Positions 45,016 to 52,826 of a stretch of 64,000 nt of DNA are shown in pieces (the first letter of the stretch is position 1; every line of letters starts with the position of its first letter). The stretch covers positions 55,697-119,696 of the forward strand of contig JADJUP010000045.1 of NCBI GenBank assembly GCA_016716965.1, in the 5' to 3' direction. The notes beneath the pieces are model-generated. The model made no database searches, was not told the DNA's origin, and worked only from the letters and a program-made list of their open reading frames with translations. The stretch is from Sulfuritalea sp. (GTDB lineage: Bacteria > Pseudomonadota > Gammaproteobacteria > Burkholderiales > Rhodocyclaceae). The position numbers were made by a program, and so were the translations under genes.

Positions 45016-45930
45016 TCAGTTTTCCTCCGGCCAATACAGGCGCATGGGGTTGTCGACCAGCAGCTTGCGCTGCAACTCCGGCGTGGTCGCGATATGCGGA
45101 ATGAAATCGACCAGCAGGCCGTCGTCGGGCATGTGGTCCTTGAGGTTGGGGTGCGGCCAGTCGGTGCCCCACAGCACGCGGTCGGGAAAGGTCTCGACGA
45201 TGCGGCGGGCGAAGGGGATGACGTCGCGGTAGGCATTCCGCTCACCGTCCAGCGCCTTCGGCCCGCTGACGGAAAGCCGCTCGGGGCAACTGACCTTGCT
45301 CCAGACGTTCGGATACTCGCGCATGAACCTGACGAAGAGTTCGAACTCGGGGCCGTCGACCGGCTTGCTCACATCGGGCCGGCCCATGTGGTCCACCACG
45401 ATGGTGGTCGGCAGTGCGGTGAAGAAGTCCCACAACTCGGGCAGGTCGACCGCCTCGAAGTAGATCACCACGTGCCAGCCCAGCGGGGCGATGCGCGCGG
45501 CGATCTCCATCAGTTCGTCCCTGGGCGTGAAATCGACCAGGCGCTTGACGAAGTTGAAGCGCACGCCGCGCACGCCGGCCGCGTGCATGGCCCGCAGTTC
45601 GTCGTCGGTGACCGTGCGCCTGACCGTGGCGACGCCGCGCGCCTTGCCGTTGGAACCGAGCAGCGCATCGACCATGGCGCGATTGTCGGCGCCGTGGCAG
45701 GTGGCCTGCACCACCACGTTGCGGGCGAAGCCGAGGTGGTCGCGCAGGGCGAAGAGCTGCGCCTTCGATGCGTCGCAGGGCGTGTATTTGCGCTCCGGCG
45801 CGTAGGGAAATTCGGCGCCGGGACCGAAGACATGGCAATGCGCGTCGACGCTGCCGGCCGGCACCCTGAAAGTCGGCGCTGACGGTACGGCGTACCAGTC
45901 GAGCCAGCCGGGGGTTTTCTGGAATTCCAT
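45016..45930 (-). CDS. ligI: 2-pyrone-4,6-dicarboxylate hydrolase
   Basis: 304 residues, amidohydrolase superfamily. VDAHCHVFGPGAEFPYAPERKY carries the N-terminal His pair, IVVDHMGRPD and WGTDWPHPN the later ligands. It opens the lactone to 4-oxalomesaconate. A stretch near the N-terminus (AVPSAPTF) is encoded by a copy of the dispersed AAGTCGGCGC repeat, in frame. It ends exactly where ligA begins. Confidence 0.94.
   Translation of the reverse strand: MEFQKTPGWLDWYAVPSAPTFRVPAGSVDAHCHVFGPGAEFPYAPERKYTPCDASKAQLFALRDHLGFARNVVVQATCHGADNRAMVDALLGSNGKARGVATVRRTVTDDELRAMHAAGVRGVRFNFVKRLVDFTPRDELMEIAARIAPLGWHVVIYFEAVDLPELWDFFTALPTTIVVDHMGRPDVSKPVDGPEFELFVRFMREYPNVWSKVSCPERLSVSGPKALDGERNAYRDVIPFARRIVETFPDRVLWGTDWPHPNLKDHMPDDGLLVDFIPHIATTPELQRKLLVDNPMRLYWPEEN
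45868..45892 (+). repeat. Dispersed AAGTCGGCGC repeat inside ligI
   Basis: GAAAGTCGGCGCTGACGGTA followed by CGGCG. On the coding strand it supplies codons for AVPSAPTF. Confidence 0.6.
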
Positions 45931-45931
45931 C

Positions 45932-46858
45932 TCAGTCCTTTGCCTTTGCGGCCGCGAGGATGCGGTCCGCCTCGATGCGCCAGTCGCTGCTGCGGGCGAA
46001 GCCCTTGCTGCTCCTGTCGCCGAACACGCCGGCGTCGGCGAGGTCGGCGACCCAGGCCTGGCGCTCGGCCGTGCCCTGCGCCGACCACGGCGTGAGGCCC
46101 GCCTCGCGCACGGTCTGCGCCACTTCGCGCACTTCCTCGCTGCGGCGGCGGCCGTGTTCGATCACGCGCTGGAAAAAGTAGGTGGCCTGCTTCTCCCAGT
46201 CGATGCCGGGAAAGGTTTCGTAGAGCGAGGCGACCACCGCATCCTCGACACCGTAGGCGCGCGCCGCGGTGAAGCTCTCGATGACCATGGCTTCGAACCC
46301 CTTGATCATCACGCTGCGGCACATCTTGGTGGCCGAGGCGACGCCGAGTTTGTCGCTGGCGACCGTGGCGGCAAAGCCCAGATCGTTCAGCAGCGGCGCC
46401 AGTTCGGCGGCGGCGGGACCGCCGAGCAGCAGCGGGACGCGGATGCGATGGGGCGGCACCGAGGTCATCACCGCGCCCTCGACGTAGCGCCCGCCGGCGG
46501 CGTCGATCAGGCCGGCGGACTCGATCTTGGCCTTGGGCGAGGCCGAGTTGAAATCGAGGAACCAGGCGCCCGGTGCAAGAGTCGGCGCTGACGCCACGGC
46601 GACCGCGACGGTCTGGTCGGCGGTGACCGCCGATATCACCAGGTCCGCGGCCTTCGCCAGGAAGGCATGGCTGGTCATCGGCCGCACGCTGTGCTGCGCG
46701 GCATGGGCCAGCAGCGGCGCGTCGTCGGCCGTGCCGAACTTGATGTCGTAGGCCAGCACCTTCGCCACGCCGCGCGCGCGCAGGTCCTCGGCGAGGATGC
46801 GCCCGACCTCGCCGTAGCCGACGAGGCCGATGGACCACTGCAGCGGATTGGCGCTCAT
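45932..46858 (-). CDS. NAD(P)-binding dehydrogenase with DUF1932 (hydroxyisobutyrate dehydrogenase-like)
   Basis: 308 residues. An N-terminal Rossmann fold (IGLVGYGEVGRILAEDL) is followed by a C-terminal DUF1932 helical domain (SATKMCRSVMIKGFEAMVIES). Such genes recur in protocatechuate 4,5-cleavage clusters but the reaction is not assigned. In this cluster it occupies a place where a 4-oxalomesaconate tautomerase might be expected, yet its fold is not that of GalD/LigU. It also contains an in-frame dispersed repeat (ASAPTL). Confidence 0.88.
   Translation of the reverse strand: MSANPLQWSIGLVGYGEVGRILAEDLRARGVAKVLAYDIKFGTADDAPLLAHAAQHSVRPMTSHAFLAKAADLVISAVTADQTVAVAVASAPTLAPGAWFLDFNSASPKAKIESAGLIDAAGGRYVEGAVMTSVPPHRIRVPLLLGGPAAAELAPLLNDLGFAATVASDKLGVASATKMCRSVMIKGFEAMVIESFTAARAYGVEDAVVASLYETFPGIDWEKQATYFFQRVIEHGRRRSEEVREVAQTVREAGLTPWSAQGTAERQAWVADLADAGVFGDRSSKGFARSSDWRIEADRILAAAKAKD
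46577..46602 (+). repeat. Dispersed AAGTCGGCGC repeat inside the dehydrogenase gene
   Basis: AAGAGTCGGCGCTGACGCCA followed by CGGCGA. Coding strand gives VASAPTL, the same frame as in ligI. Confidence 0.6.
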
Positions 46859-46873
46859 TGATCTAAACGCTCA

Positions 46874-47557
46874 TCAGTCGATGTATTTCAGGCCGGCCTT
46901 CTCCAGCGCCGGACGCATGTCGTACATGTCGAGGCCGAGGATGCCGGAGGCGAGCTTGGCGCGCTTGGCGCCTTCGTTGGCTTCGCGCTTGATGGCGGCG
47001 TCCAGCGTCTGCGCCGCGATCGCGCGCGGCACGCAGACCACGCCGTCGTCGTCGGCGACGATCACATCGCCCGGCGTCACCAGCATGCCGGCGCAGACCA
47101 CGGGGATGTTCACCGAGCCCAGCGTGGCCTTGATCGTGCCCTTGCTGCTGATGCACTTGCTCCATACCGGGAACTTCATCTCGCCCAGGGTTTTGACGTC
47201 GCGCACGCCGGCATCGATCACCAGCGCGCGCGCGCCGCGCGCCTGGAAGCTGGTCGCCAGCAGGTCGCCGAAGTAGCCGTCGCTGCATTCGGCGCTGATC
47301 GCGGCGACGACGATGTCACCCGGTTGGATCTGCTCGGCGACGACGTGCATCATCCAGTTGTCGCCGGGATGCAGCAGCACCGTGACCGCCGTGCCCGACA
47401 CCTGCGCGCCGGCGTAGATCGGCCGCATGTAGGGCTTCATCAGGCCGACGCGGCCCATGGCCTCGTGCACCGTGGCCGAGCCATAGGCGGCCAGCGCGTC
47501 GGCCGTGGCGGAGTCGGTTCGGGTGATGTTGCGATAGACGACGCCGAGTTCGTACAT
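46874..47557 (-). CDS. ligK: 4-carboxy-4-hydroxy-2-oxoadipate aldolase
   Basis: 227 residues, class II pyruvate aldolase of the HMG/CHA type (RraA-like fold). ATVHEAMGR, QPGDIVV, GYFGDLLATSFQARGARALVIDAGVRD with the Asp that helps bind Mg2+, and PGDVIVADDDGVVCVP. It splits the hydratase product into pyruvate and oxaloacetate and often decarboxylates oxaloacetate. Confidence 0.94.
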   Translation of the reverse strand: MYELGVVYRNITRTDSATADALAAYGSATVHEAMGRVGLMKPYMRPIYAGAQVSGTAVTVLLHPGDNWMMHVVAEQIQPGDIVVAAISAECSDGYFGDLLATSFQARGARALVIDAGVRDVKTLGEMKFPVWSKCISSKGTIKATLGSVNIPVVCAGMLVTPGDVIVADDDGVVCVPRAIAAQTLDAAIKREANEGAKRAKLASGILGLDMYDMRPALEKAGLKYID

Positions 47558-47584
47558 GTCACTTCCCCTTCGCTTGATTCAATT

Positions 47585-47634
47585 CCGTTCGGGCTGAGCT
47601 TGTCGAAGCCCTTCGACAGGCTCAGGGCGAACGG
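47585..47634. repeat. BIME: inverted REP pair between ligJ and ligK
   Basis: CCGTTCGGGCTGAGCTTGTC + GAAG, two bases, then CTTCGACAGGCTCAGGGCGA + ACGG: two head-to-head REP arms that can form a 24 bp hairpin in the transcript. Located in the 79-base gap between ligJ and ligK, it may adjust mRNA stability inside the operon. Confidence 0.85.
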
Positions 47635-47636
47635 AC

Positions 47637-48665
47637 TTACTTGCCCTTCGCTTTCAACGCCGCATCGAGTCGCGGGTAGACGCGCCGCGCATTGCCCTCG
47701 TAGACCTTGTGGCGATCCTCGGCCGAGAGGTTCAGCGTCGCCTCGATGTAGCGTTTGGTGTCGTCGAAATTGAAGCCGGTCTCGGGGTCGATGCCCTTCA
47801 CCGCGCCGATCATCTCCGAGGCGAACAGGATGTTGTCCACCGGGATCACGCGGGTCAGCAGGTCGATGCCCGGCTGGTGGTAGACGCAGGTGTCGAAGAA
47901 CACGTTGTTCAGCAGGTGGTCGCGCAACAAGGGCTTCTTCAGTTCCTGCGCCAGGCCCCGGTAGCGGCCCCAGTGGTAGGGCGCGGCGCCGCCGCCGTGG
48001 GGGATGACGAACTTGAGTTCGGGGAAATCCTTGAACAGGTCGCCCTGGATCAGTTGCATCACGGCCGTGGTGTCGGCGTTGATGTAGTGCGCGCCGGTGG
48101 TGTGGAAGCAGGCGTTGCAGGAAGTCGAGACATGGATCATGGCCGGGATGCCGTGCTCCACCATCTTTTCGTAGATCGGGTACCAGTGCCGGTCGTAGAG
48201 CGGCGGCGAGGTCCAGTGGCCGCCCGAGGGATCGGGATTCAGGTTGATGCCGACGAAGCCGTACTCCTTCACGCACTTTTCCAGCTCGGCGACGCAGGAT
48301 TTCGGATCGACGCCGGGCGACTGCGGCAGCATCGCCGCGCCGATGAAGTTGTCGGGGAAAAGCTGCGCGACGCGATGGCACAGCTCGTTGCAGATCGCCG
48401 CCCAGGTCGAACTGACGTTGAAGTCGCCGATGTGGTGGGCCATGAAGCTGGCGCGCGGCGAGAAGATGGTGAGGTCGGAGCCGCGCTCCTGCATCTTCTT
48501 CAACTGGTTGCTCGCGATCGATTCGCGCAGTTCGTCGTCGCTGATCTTCAGCTCGGAGACCTTCGGCATCGCGGCAGGATCCTTGATGCCGGCGATCTGG
48601 CGGTTGCGCCACTCTTCCAGCGCCTTGGGCGCGGTGGTGTAGTGGCCGTGGATGTCGATGATCAT
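47637..48665 (-). CDS. ligJ: 4-oxalomesaconate hydratase
   Basis: 342 residues, amidohydrolase-type fold. MIIDIHGHYTTAPKALEEWRN at the start with HxH, IHVSTSCNACFHTTGAHYINADT and IPHGGGAAPYHWGRYRG are signatures of LigJ/GalB. It adds water to 4-oxalomesaconate. Start at 48665; upstream in-frame sequence overlaps the binding-protein gene and is not family-like. Confidence 0.94.
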   Translation of the reverse strand: MIIDIHGHYTTAPKALEEWRNRQIAGIKDPAAMPKVSELKISDDELRESIASNQLKKMQERGSDLTIFSPRASFMAHHIGDFNVSSTWAAICNELCHRVAQLFPDNFIGAAMLPQSPGVDPKSCVAELEKCVKEYGFVGINLNPDPSGGHWTSPPLYDRHWYPIYEKMVEHGIPAMIHVSTSCNACFHTTGAHYINADTTAVMQLIQGDLFKDFPELKFVIPHGGGAAPYHWGRYRGLAQELKKPLLRDHLLNNVFFDTCVYHQPGIDLLTRVIPVDNILFASEMIGAVKGIDPETGFNFDDTKRYIEATLNLSAEDRHKVYEGNARRVYPRLDAALKAKGK

Positions 48666-49363
48666 GTGCTCTCCTGTGCCGGGTCCATGCCCTGCCGGCG
48701 TTTGGCTTCGGTGGTGGCGGGCGACTGCAGCCAGGCCAGCAACGCGCGCACTTCGTCGGCCCGCGTCGAGGCAGCGCAGACGCCGCCGGAAAAGGTGGTC
48801 ACGATCTCGCATCCGGCCGGCATCGCGCCGACCACGTCGATTCCCGGCTGGCCCAGCATTTCGCTCAATTGCTGGAAGCCGAGCGCCGCAGCGCCGTCGG
48901 CCACCAGTTTGCCCACCGGCACGCCGGCCGGCGCCTTGACCAGGCGGCTGCGAATTTCGCCGGCGATGCCCCAGCGTTCGAAGAGTTCAAGCAGGGCCGT
49001 GCCGCTGGGACCGGTCGAATAGCCCACGCTGGCTGCTGCCAGCACTGCGCGACGCAGGGCGTCCTCGCTGCCGATGTCGGGCCGCGTCGCGCCCGCGCCC
49101 ACCGCGATCGCCACTGGCGAGCGCACCAGGTCCACGCGGCTGCCGGCGAGCACCGAACCGCCGGCGATCAGTTTGTCGATGGCATCGGCGGCCAGCACGA
49201 CCACGTCGAAAGGCTCGCCGGCCTGCACCCGCTGCGCCGCATCGACGCCGCCGACCGACTCGAAACCGACCTCGATGTCGCAGTGCTGCCGATAGCCATG
49301 GGCAAGCTCCGCCAGCAACCGGCGTGTCGCCATCGAGGAAATGCCTGAGATCAGATCGCCCAT
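48662..49363 (-). CDS. ModA-like substrate-binding protein without signal peptide
   Basis: 233 residues with the periplasmic-binding type II fold of molybdate-binding ModA relatives (ISSMATRRLLAELAHGY; GEPFDVVVLAADAIDKLI; YSTGPSGTALLELFERWGI). No signal peptide and no ABC partners, so it is probably cytoplasmic and might sense a ligand rather than transport one. First gene of the lig operon, overlapping ligJ by four bases. Confidence 0.8.
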   Translation of the reverse strand: MGDLISGISSMATRRLLAELAHGYRQHCDIEVGFESVGGVDAAQRVQAGEPFDVVVLAADAIDKLIAGGSVLAGSRVDLVRSPVAIAVGAGATRPDIGSEDALRRAVLAAASVGYSTGPSGTALLELFERWGIAGEIRSRLVKAPAGVPVGKLVADGAAALGFQQLSEMLGQPGIDVVGAMPAGCEIVTTFSGGVCAASTRADEVRALLAWLQSPATTEAKRRQGMDPAQEST

Positions 49364-49571
49364 GACGGCATTCTGGCAAATGCGCGGCGCCGGACCAAGG
49401 CGACGGCGCCACTACTAGCTATCGCGTTTTGTTATGGCTACGTTCATTCGGCGGGCCGCGCAAGTGTGTCCGACGAAGTTCATCGGGGGACGCGGATAAT
49501 GAAACTTGCAATCGCGACTTCCGCTAAGTGCCCTCAGCAGACGTAGGCGAAATGAGAAAGCGGACGCTCAG
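49364..49571. other. Junction between lig operon and integron array
   Basis: 208 bases with no gene. It must contain the promoter of the catabolic operon, but I see no convincing -35/-10 pair, and no regulator gene lies between the operon and the array. Confidence 0.5.
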
Positions 49572-49638
49572 GAACGTAGAGATGACCGGCGCCGCGCGGC
49601 TTCATCGCGCAGCATCCGTGTTGACCGACGGGTTGGGC
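49572..49638 (-). repeat. attC 1 (last site of the array)
   Basis: Core GCCCAAC (minus strand) at 49632-49638, hairpin GCCGCGCGG...CGCGCAGC. The distal core is degenerate (GTTCCTG), as expected for the array end. Confidence 0.8.
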
Positions 49639-49656
49639 CTGTTGTGCAAAGGAGAA

Positions 49657-50040
49657 TTACCGAGCATGGTTTAACGGGGCATACGGGTGCGATGCCGATA
49701 CACCTGCCAGTTTCGCGGCCTCGATCTCTGCGCTAGAAGCAACAGCGGGAAATCTACACGCGGCGCACGATGAGCTATCGTTACGCGCGTTGCTGTATCC
49801 ACACACGCCACAAGTCCATGCGTAAGCAACTATGCCTTGACGTACATCTTGACTGTTGTCGGGAAATCTCTTCGATAGCGGGCGATAAACGAGTCGCTGG
49901 AAAACATAACAACAACCGAAAAACACCGAAAGGGGAAAGTACCGATCCTGGATCGGTAGCTGATAAATCTTGACCGCAATTGGTAGAGATATAACCATCC
50001 CAATGATCGTTACGATGATCTGGAATTGACGCCTATTCAT
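49657..50040 (-). CDS. Cassette gene A: small membrane protein with zinc-ribbon
   Basis: 127 residues from ATG 50040; a TTG at 50064 would add eight. One or two membrane helices (FQIIVTIIGMVISLPIAVKIY; YFPLSVFFGCCYVFQRLVY), then a short zinc-ribbon-like pattern CGVCGYSN...SCAACRF. Family not recognised. It is the terminal cassette of the array. Confidence 0.65.
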   Translation of the reverse strand: MNRRQFQIIVTIIGMVISLPIAVKIYQLPIQDRYFPLSVFFGCCYVFQRLVYRPLSKRFPDNSQDVRQGIVAYAWTCGVCGYSNARNDSSSCAACRFPAVASSAEIEAAKLAGVSASHPYAPLNHAR

Positions 50041-50082
50041 GGTGAGGAGTCGGTGCGTAGGCAATCTTTAAGCTGGCCAAAG

Positions 50083-50314
50083 GCCCAACGAGGCTGTAGA
50101 AAAACCCCCTGAGGGGTCGATCGGAATCCGTTGCTGGGGTCCCTTGACCATTCCCTGGCTGGAGATCGGCCCGTGTAGCGTGTTTTGAGAGGTCGCATTA
50201 TGGACACGGCATTCGTCAAATTCTCAAAGGGGTTTTTCTACAGCTTCAACGTCTGACATAACCGGCGCTGCGCGGCTTCATCGCGCAGCGTCCGTGTTGA
50301 TGGATGGGTTGGGC
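50083..50314 (-). repeat. attC 2, split by miniature element 1
   Basis: Cores GCCCAAC at 50083-50089 and GTTGGGC at 50308-50314. After removing 50091-50251 the site is identical over its first ~60 bases to attC 20. Confidence 0.9.
50091..50251 (+). mobile_element. 161 bp attC-inserted miniature element, copy 1
   Basis: Ends AGGCTGTAGAAAAACCCC and GGGGTTTTTCTACAGCTTC are inverted repeats. AACG stands on both sides. No transposase. Confidence 0.9.
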
Positions 50315-50343
50315 AGCGTTTCGATACTGCCGCACGGTGTAGG

Positions 50344-51120
50344 TCACCTTGTACCCTGTTTGGTTGGCCGCTTAACAAGCTGGCAAAACGGAGTGTATTT
50401 GCGACGACCCTCAATGCGCTTGATTGTCAGCTTAATTATCCGATTGCAGGCGTAATAGCCGTAGAACCATCTTCCGGAGCATTCGCGTTCAACTATGTAC
50501 GCCCTACCATCCAGTGTGACTATTGGAGATATTTCGCTCGACAACCGCTCACCTTGTTTCAGTAGTTCGGAGAACTCAGGAGCGAGGCGTCCTCTCCCCG
50601 TAAAAATGTCTTTTGGATCGCGAGGAGGTAGAGGCAATTCCAGCAGAGCTTGAAGGGCTGCATGGTCTACCTTCCATGTTTCTCGAAGTCCTTGGTAACT
50701 CGCACCTCCAAATTGAAGCAAAAAGAGTAGTGCGACTCCTTCAGGAAGGGCGGATGCAATTTCGTCCGCCTCGGAAGGGTAGAGGTCTTCGTAGCGTGGC
50801 GGCTCATCGCTATCATCCGACGGATACCTTCGCACAAGTGCGTAAATATCCGAATAGCCGTACGCATGGGAGGCAATGAACTCATTTGTGTCAAGCGGGC
50901 CAGAGGCTGTTCCGTGGATCTTCTTACCTAAGCAGATTTCATCATCTAGACGGCAGGGGGAAAGCGTGGATGCTTTCTCGAACAGTCTTTCGCAGAGCTT
51001 CGGACTGCGCTGGTATGAAGGACTCAAGCCATAGGGCCAGCTGTCGAGCGCACTGAGGGCTAGTTGCGGTGTTAGCGCCATTAGCACTGCAACAACGAAT
51101 CTAATTACCCATGCGTTCAA
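50344..51120 (-). CDS. Cassette gene B: putative secreted protein
   Basis: 258 residues from a TTG at 51120, which gives a proper signal peptide (NAWVIRFVVAVLMALTPQLALS). An open frame continues upstream through the miniature element but that extension is not native. The mature part has six Cys, a few acidic stretches (SDDSDEPPRYEDLYPSEADE) and no motif I know. Ends just before attC 2. Confidence 0.7.
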   Translation of the reverse strand: MNAWVIRFVVAVLMALTPQLALSALDSWPYGLSPSYQRSPKLCERLFEKASTLSPCRLDDEICLGKKIHGTASGPLDTNEFIASHAYGYSDIYALVRRYPSDDSDEPPRYEDLYPSEADEIASALPEGVALLFLLQFGGASYQGLRETWKVDHAALQALLELPLPPRDPKDIFTGRGRLAPEFSELLKQGERLSSEISPIVTLDGRAYIVERECSGRWFYGYYACNRIIKLTIKRIEGRRKYTPFCQLVKRPTKQGTR

Positions 51121-51139
51121 ACTCGCCCCCGTCTTAGCG

Positions 51140-51388
51140 GCCCAACGAGGCTGTAGAAAAACCCCCTGAGGGGTCGATCGGAATCCGTTGCTGGGGTCCC
51201 TTGACCATTCCCTGGCTGGAGATCGGCCCGTGTAGCGTGTTTTGAGAGGTCGCATTATGGACACGGCATTCGTCAAATTCTCAAAGGGGTTTTTCTACAG
51301 CTTCAACGTAGAGGTGACCGGCGCTGCGCGGCTATATCGCGCAGCGTCCAGCGACCGAAGGGAGCGAGGTCGACCGCCATGTTAGGGC
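51140..51388 (-). repeat. attC 3, split by miniature element 2
   Basis: Core GCCCAAC at 51140-51146; other core GTTAGGGC at 51381. Long variant with CCAGCGACCGAAGGGAGCGA arm. Confidence 0.85.
51148..51308 (+). mobile_element. 161 bp attC-inserted miniature element, copy 2
   Basis: Same length and ends as copy 1. The empty counterpart is attC 16 (AACG-TAGAGGTGACC). Confidence 0.9.
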
Positions 51389-51399
51389 ACGGTTTCAAC

Positions 51400-51822
51400 C
51401 TACTGTTTTTCATAGCGACCTTGAGGGTATGCGTTTGCGCCGTGGTACAGCTCACATTGCCCTCTGGACTCGACATACAGAGTTCGTTTCCCGCTGAACC
51501 GTAAGACCAGATGGCAATCGTTTTCCGGCCGCGAGAACAAGGCGACACAACTCCAAGGTTTTGGAAGAAATACTTTGCCCTCAAACTCTCCGATGGTTCC
51601 TCTCGTTCCGTCGTCATGCGGAACAGGCGCCCAATATGTTGTCAGCGACAACTGATAAGTACCGCTCTTGGCGGATTGAAGTACCAAACGATTTGGCGTG
51701 AACCCTGGTGCAACAGTTGTGGCGAAAGTGCCGGCGAGCGCTCCAGGTTCCGGACATGCGATGGTTGTAGCTCCCGTGATGGCGGGCAAGAGAAGAATCG
51801 GGAGAAGCCAATACGCACGCAT
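51400..51822 (-). CDS. Cassette gene C: putative secreted protein (duplicate of gene P)
   Basis: 140 residues with a signal peptide (YWLLPILLLPAITGATTIA) and four Cys. Its middle reads RLVLQSAKSGTYQLSLTTYW. Not recognised. An almost identical cassette lies at 60986-61408, differing by about three bases over some 450. The start is the ATG 16 bases after the cassette boundary. Confidence 0.75.
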   Translation of the reverse strand: MRAYWLLPILLLPAITGATTIACPEPGALAGTFATTVAPGFTPNRLVLQSAKSGTYQLSLTTYWAPVPHDDGTRGTIGEFEGKVFLPKPWSCVALFSRPENDCHLVLRFSGKRTLYVESRGQCELYHGANAYPQGRYEKQ

Positions 51823-51831
51823 AGTCAAGTG

Positions 51832-52064
51832 CACTAACGAGGCTGTAGAAAAACCCCCTGAGGGGTCGATCGGAATCCGTTGCTGGGGTCCCTTGACCAT
51901 TCCCTGGCTGGAGATCGGCCCGTGTAGCGTGTTTTGAGAGGTCGCATTATGGACACGGCATTCGTCAAATTCTCAAAGGGGTTTTTCTACAGCTTCAACG
52001 TCGCAATTGAGGGGCCGGAGCAAGCGCAGCTTGCGAACGGTCCCGCTCGAATGGAGGGTTCGAC
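51832..52064 (-). repeat. attC 4 (divergent type), preceded by miniature element 3
   Basis: Core CACTAAC at 51832-51838, other core GTTCGAC at 52058-52064. The hairpin GCAAGCGCAGCTTGC differs from the common one. Confidence 0.65.
51840..52000 (+). mobile_element. 161 bp attC-inserted miniature element, copy 3
   Basis: Inserted after CACTAACG. The same boundary without the element is present at 61418-61425. Confidence 0.9.
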
Positions 52065-52067
52065 CCC

Positions 52068-52343
52068 ATGACCAGGGAATGGATGCCGCTGATGGGCACC
52101 GGGCTTGCGGTGCGCTTTGAAATACTGGACGAGAACCAAGCATTCCAGAACCACGGGCAGAGTCTTGATCTGCTGGCAAAGCGCGGCGGGCTTGCACCAG
52201 ACGAGGCGCTGGCAATCGCCAAGCGAAGAAAGTACGAGCGGGAGCCGGTTATACAGGCGTTGCAGGCGCTGGCGCTCATGGGGTCGAACGTTCAAGGTGA
52301 CCGGCGCTGCGCGGCTTCATCGCGCAGCGTCCAGCGACCGTAG
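52068..52343 (+). CDS. Cassette gene D: plus-strand hypothetical protein
   Basis: 91 residues from ATG 52068 with GGAGG ten bases upstream. Charged, helical, no Cys (FEILDENQAFQNHGQSLDLLAKRG; PDEALAIAKRRKYEREPVIQALQALAL). The last ~18 residues (NVQGDRRCAASSRSVQRP) come from attC 5. It runs opposite to nearly all other cassette genes. Its cassette is bounded by GGTTCGACCCCATG and CATGGGGTCGAACG, inverted copies of each other. Confidence 0.55.
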   Translation: MTREWMPLMGTGLAVRFEILDENQAFQNHGQSLDLLAKRGGLAPDEALAIAKRRKYEREPVIQALQALALMGSNVQGDRRCAASSRSVQRP

Positions 52344-52370
52344 GGAGCGAGGTCGACCGCAGGGTTGGGC
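52283..52370 (-). repeat. attC 5
   Basis: Cores GTCGAAC at 52283-52289 and GTTGGGC at 52364-52370; standard hairpin; uninterrupted. Confidence 0.85.
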
Positions 52371-52376
52371 CTCGGA

Positions 52377-52709
52377 TTAAACATTGAGAAGGTTTTCATC
52401 AAACCACACCTCAGTTTGCCCAGGTGCCAACAGAACCCGCCATCCAGGCGCAAGACCCAAGAAGGGTAACAAGTCCGGACAATACTCGGCGAGGTGCGAC
52501 ACATGCAGAGATTGAAAGAAGTCTCGGTCTTGTGACATCTCAGTTCCACCCCAGATGTACCAGCCACAAGTTCCATTCGCCGGTGGGTGGCGAAGTGCGT
52601 TGAGCGGAAGGGAATGGATGGAACCAAGCGCGAGGCCAACCTTTTGAGATGGTACCGGCGGCAAAAAGTCTGAGCCATATCGAGCGCAAACTTGCTGAGT
52701 AAATGACAT
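52377..52709 (-). CDS. Cassette gene E: hypothetical protein
   Basis: 110 residues from ATG 52709, 14 bases after the core. No signal peptide. CGWYIWGGTEMSQDRDFFQSLHVSHL and PGWRVLLAPGQTEVWFDENLL suggest a compact soluble fold, reminiscent of small immunity-type proteins, but I cannot name the family. Confidence 0.65.
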   Translation of the reverse strand: MSFTQQVCARYGSDFLPPVPSQKVGLALGSIHSLPLNALRHPPANGTCGWYIWGGTEMSQDRDFFQSLHVSHLAEYCPDLLPFLGLAPGWRVLLAPGQTEVWFDENLLNV

Positions 52710-52718
52710 GGTCAAGAG

Positions 52719-52805
52719 GCCCAACGTAGAAGTGACCGGCGCTGCGCGGCTTCATCGCGCAGCGTCCAGTGACCGAAGGGAACGGGGTCGACTGCCGGGT
52801 TGGGC
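52719..52805 (-). repeat. attC 6
   Basis: Cores GCCCAAC 52719-52725 and GTTGGGC 52799-52805; uninterrupted. Confidence 0.9.
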
Positions 52806-52826
52806 GCTGCGAGGTCAAAAGGCAAT

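Noticed and set aside
50091..50251. A promoter inside the 161 bp element that drives cassette genes
   Set aside because: On the minus strand TTGAGA and CATAAT are 19 bases apart, and other combinations are worse; on the plus strand TTGACC has no -10 at proper spacing. Not convincing without transcript data.
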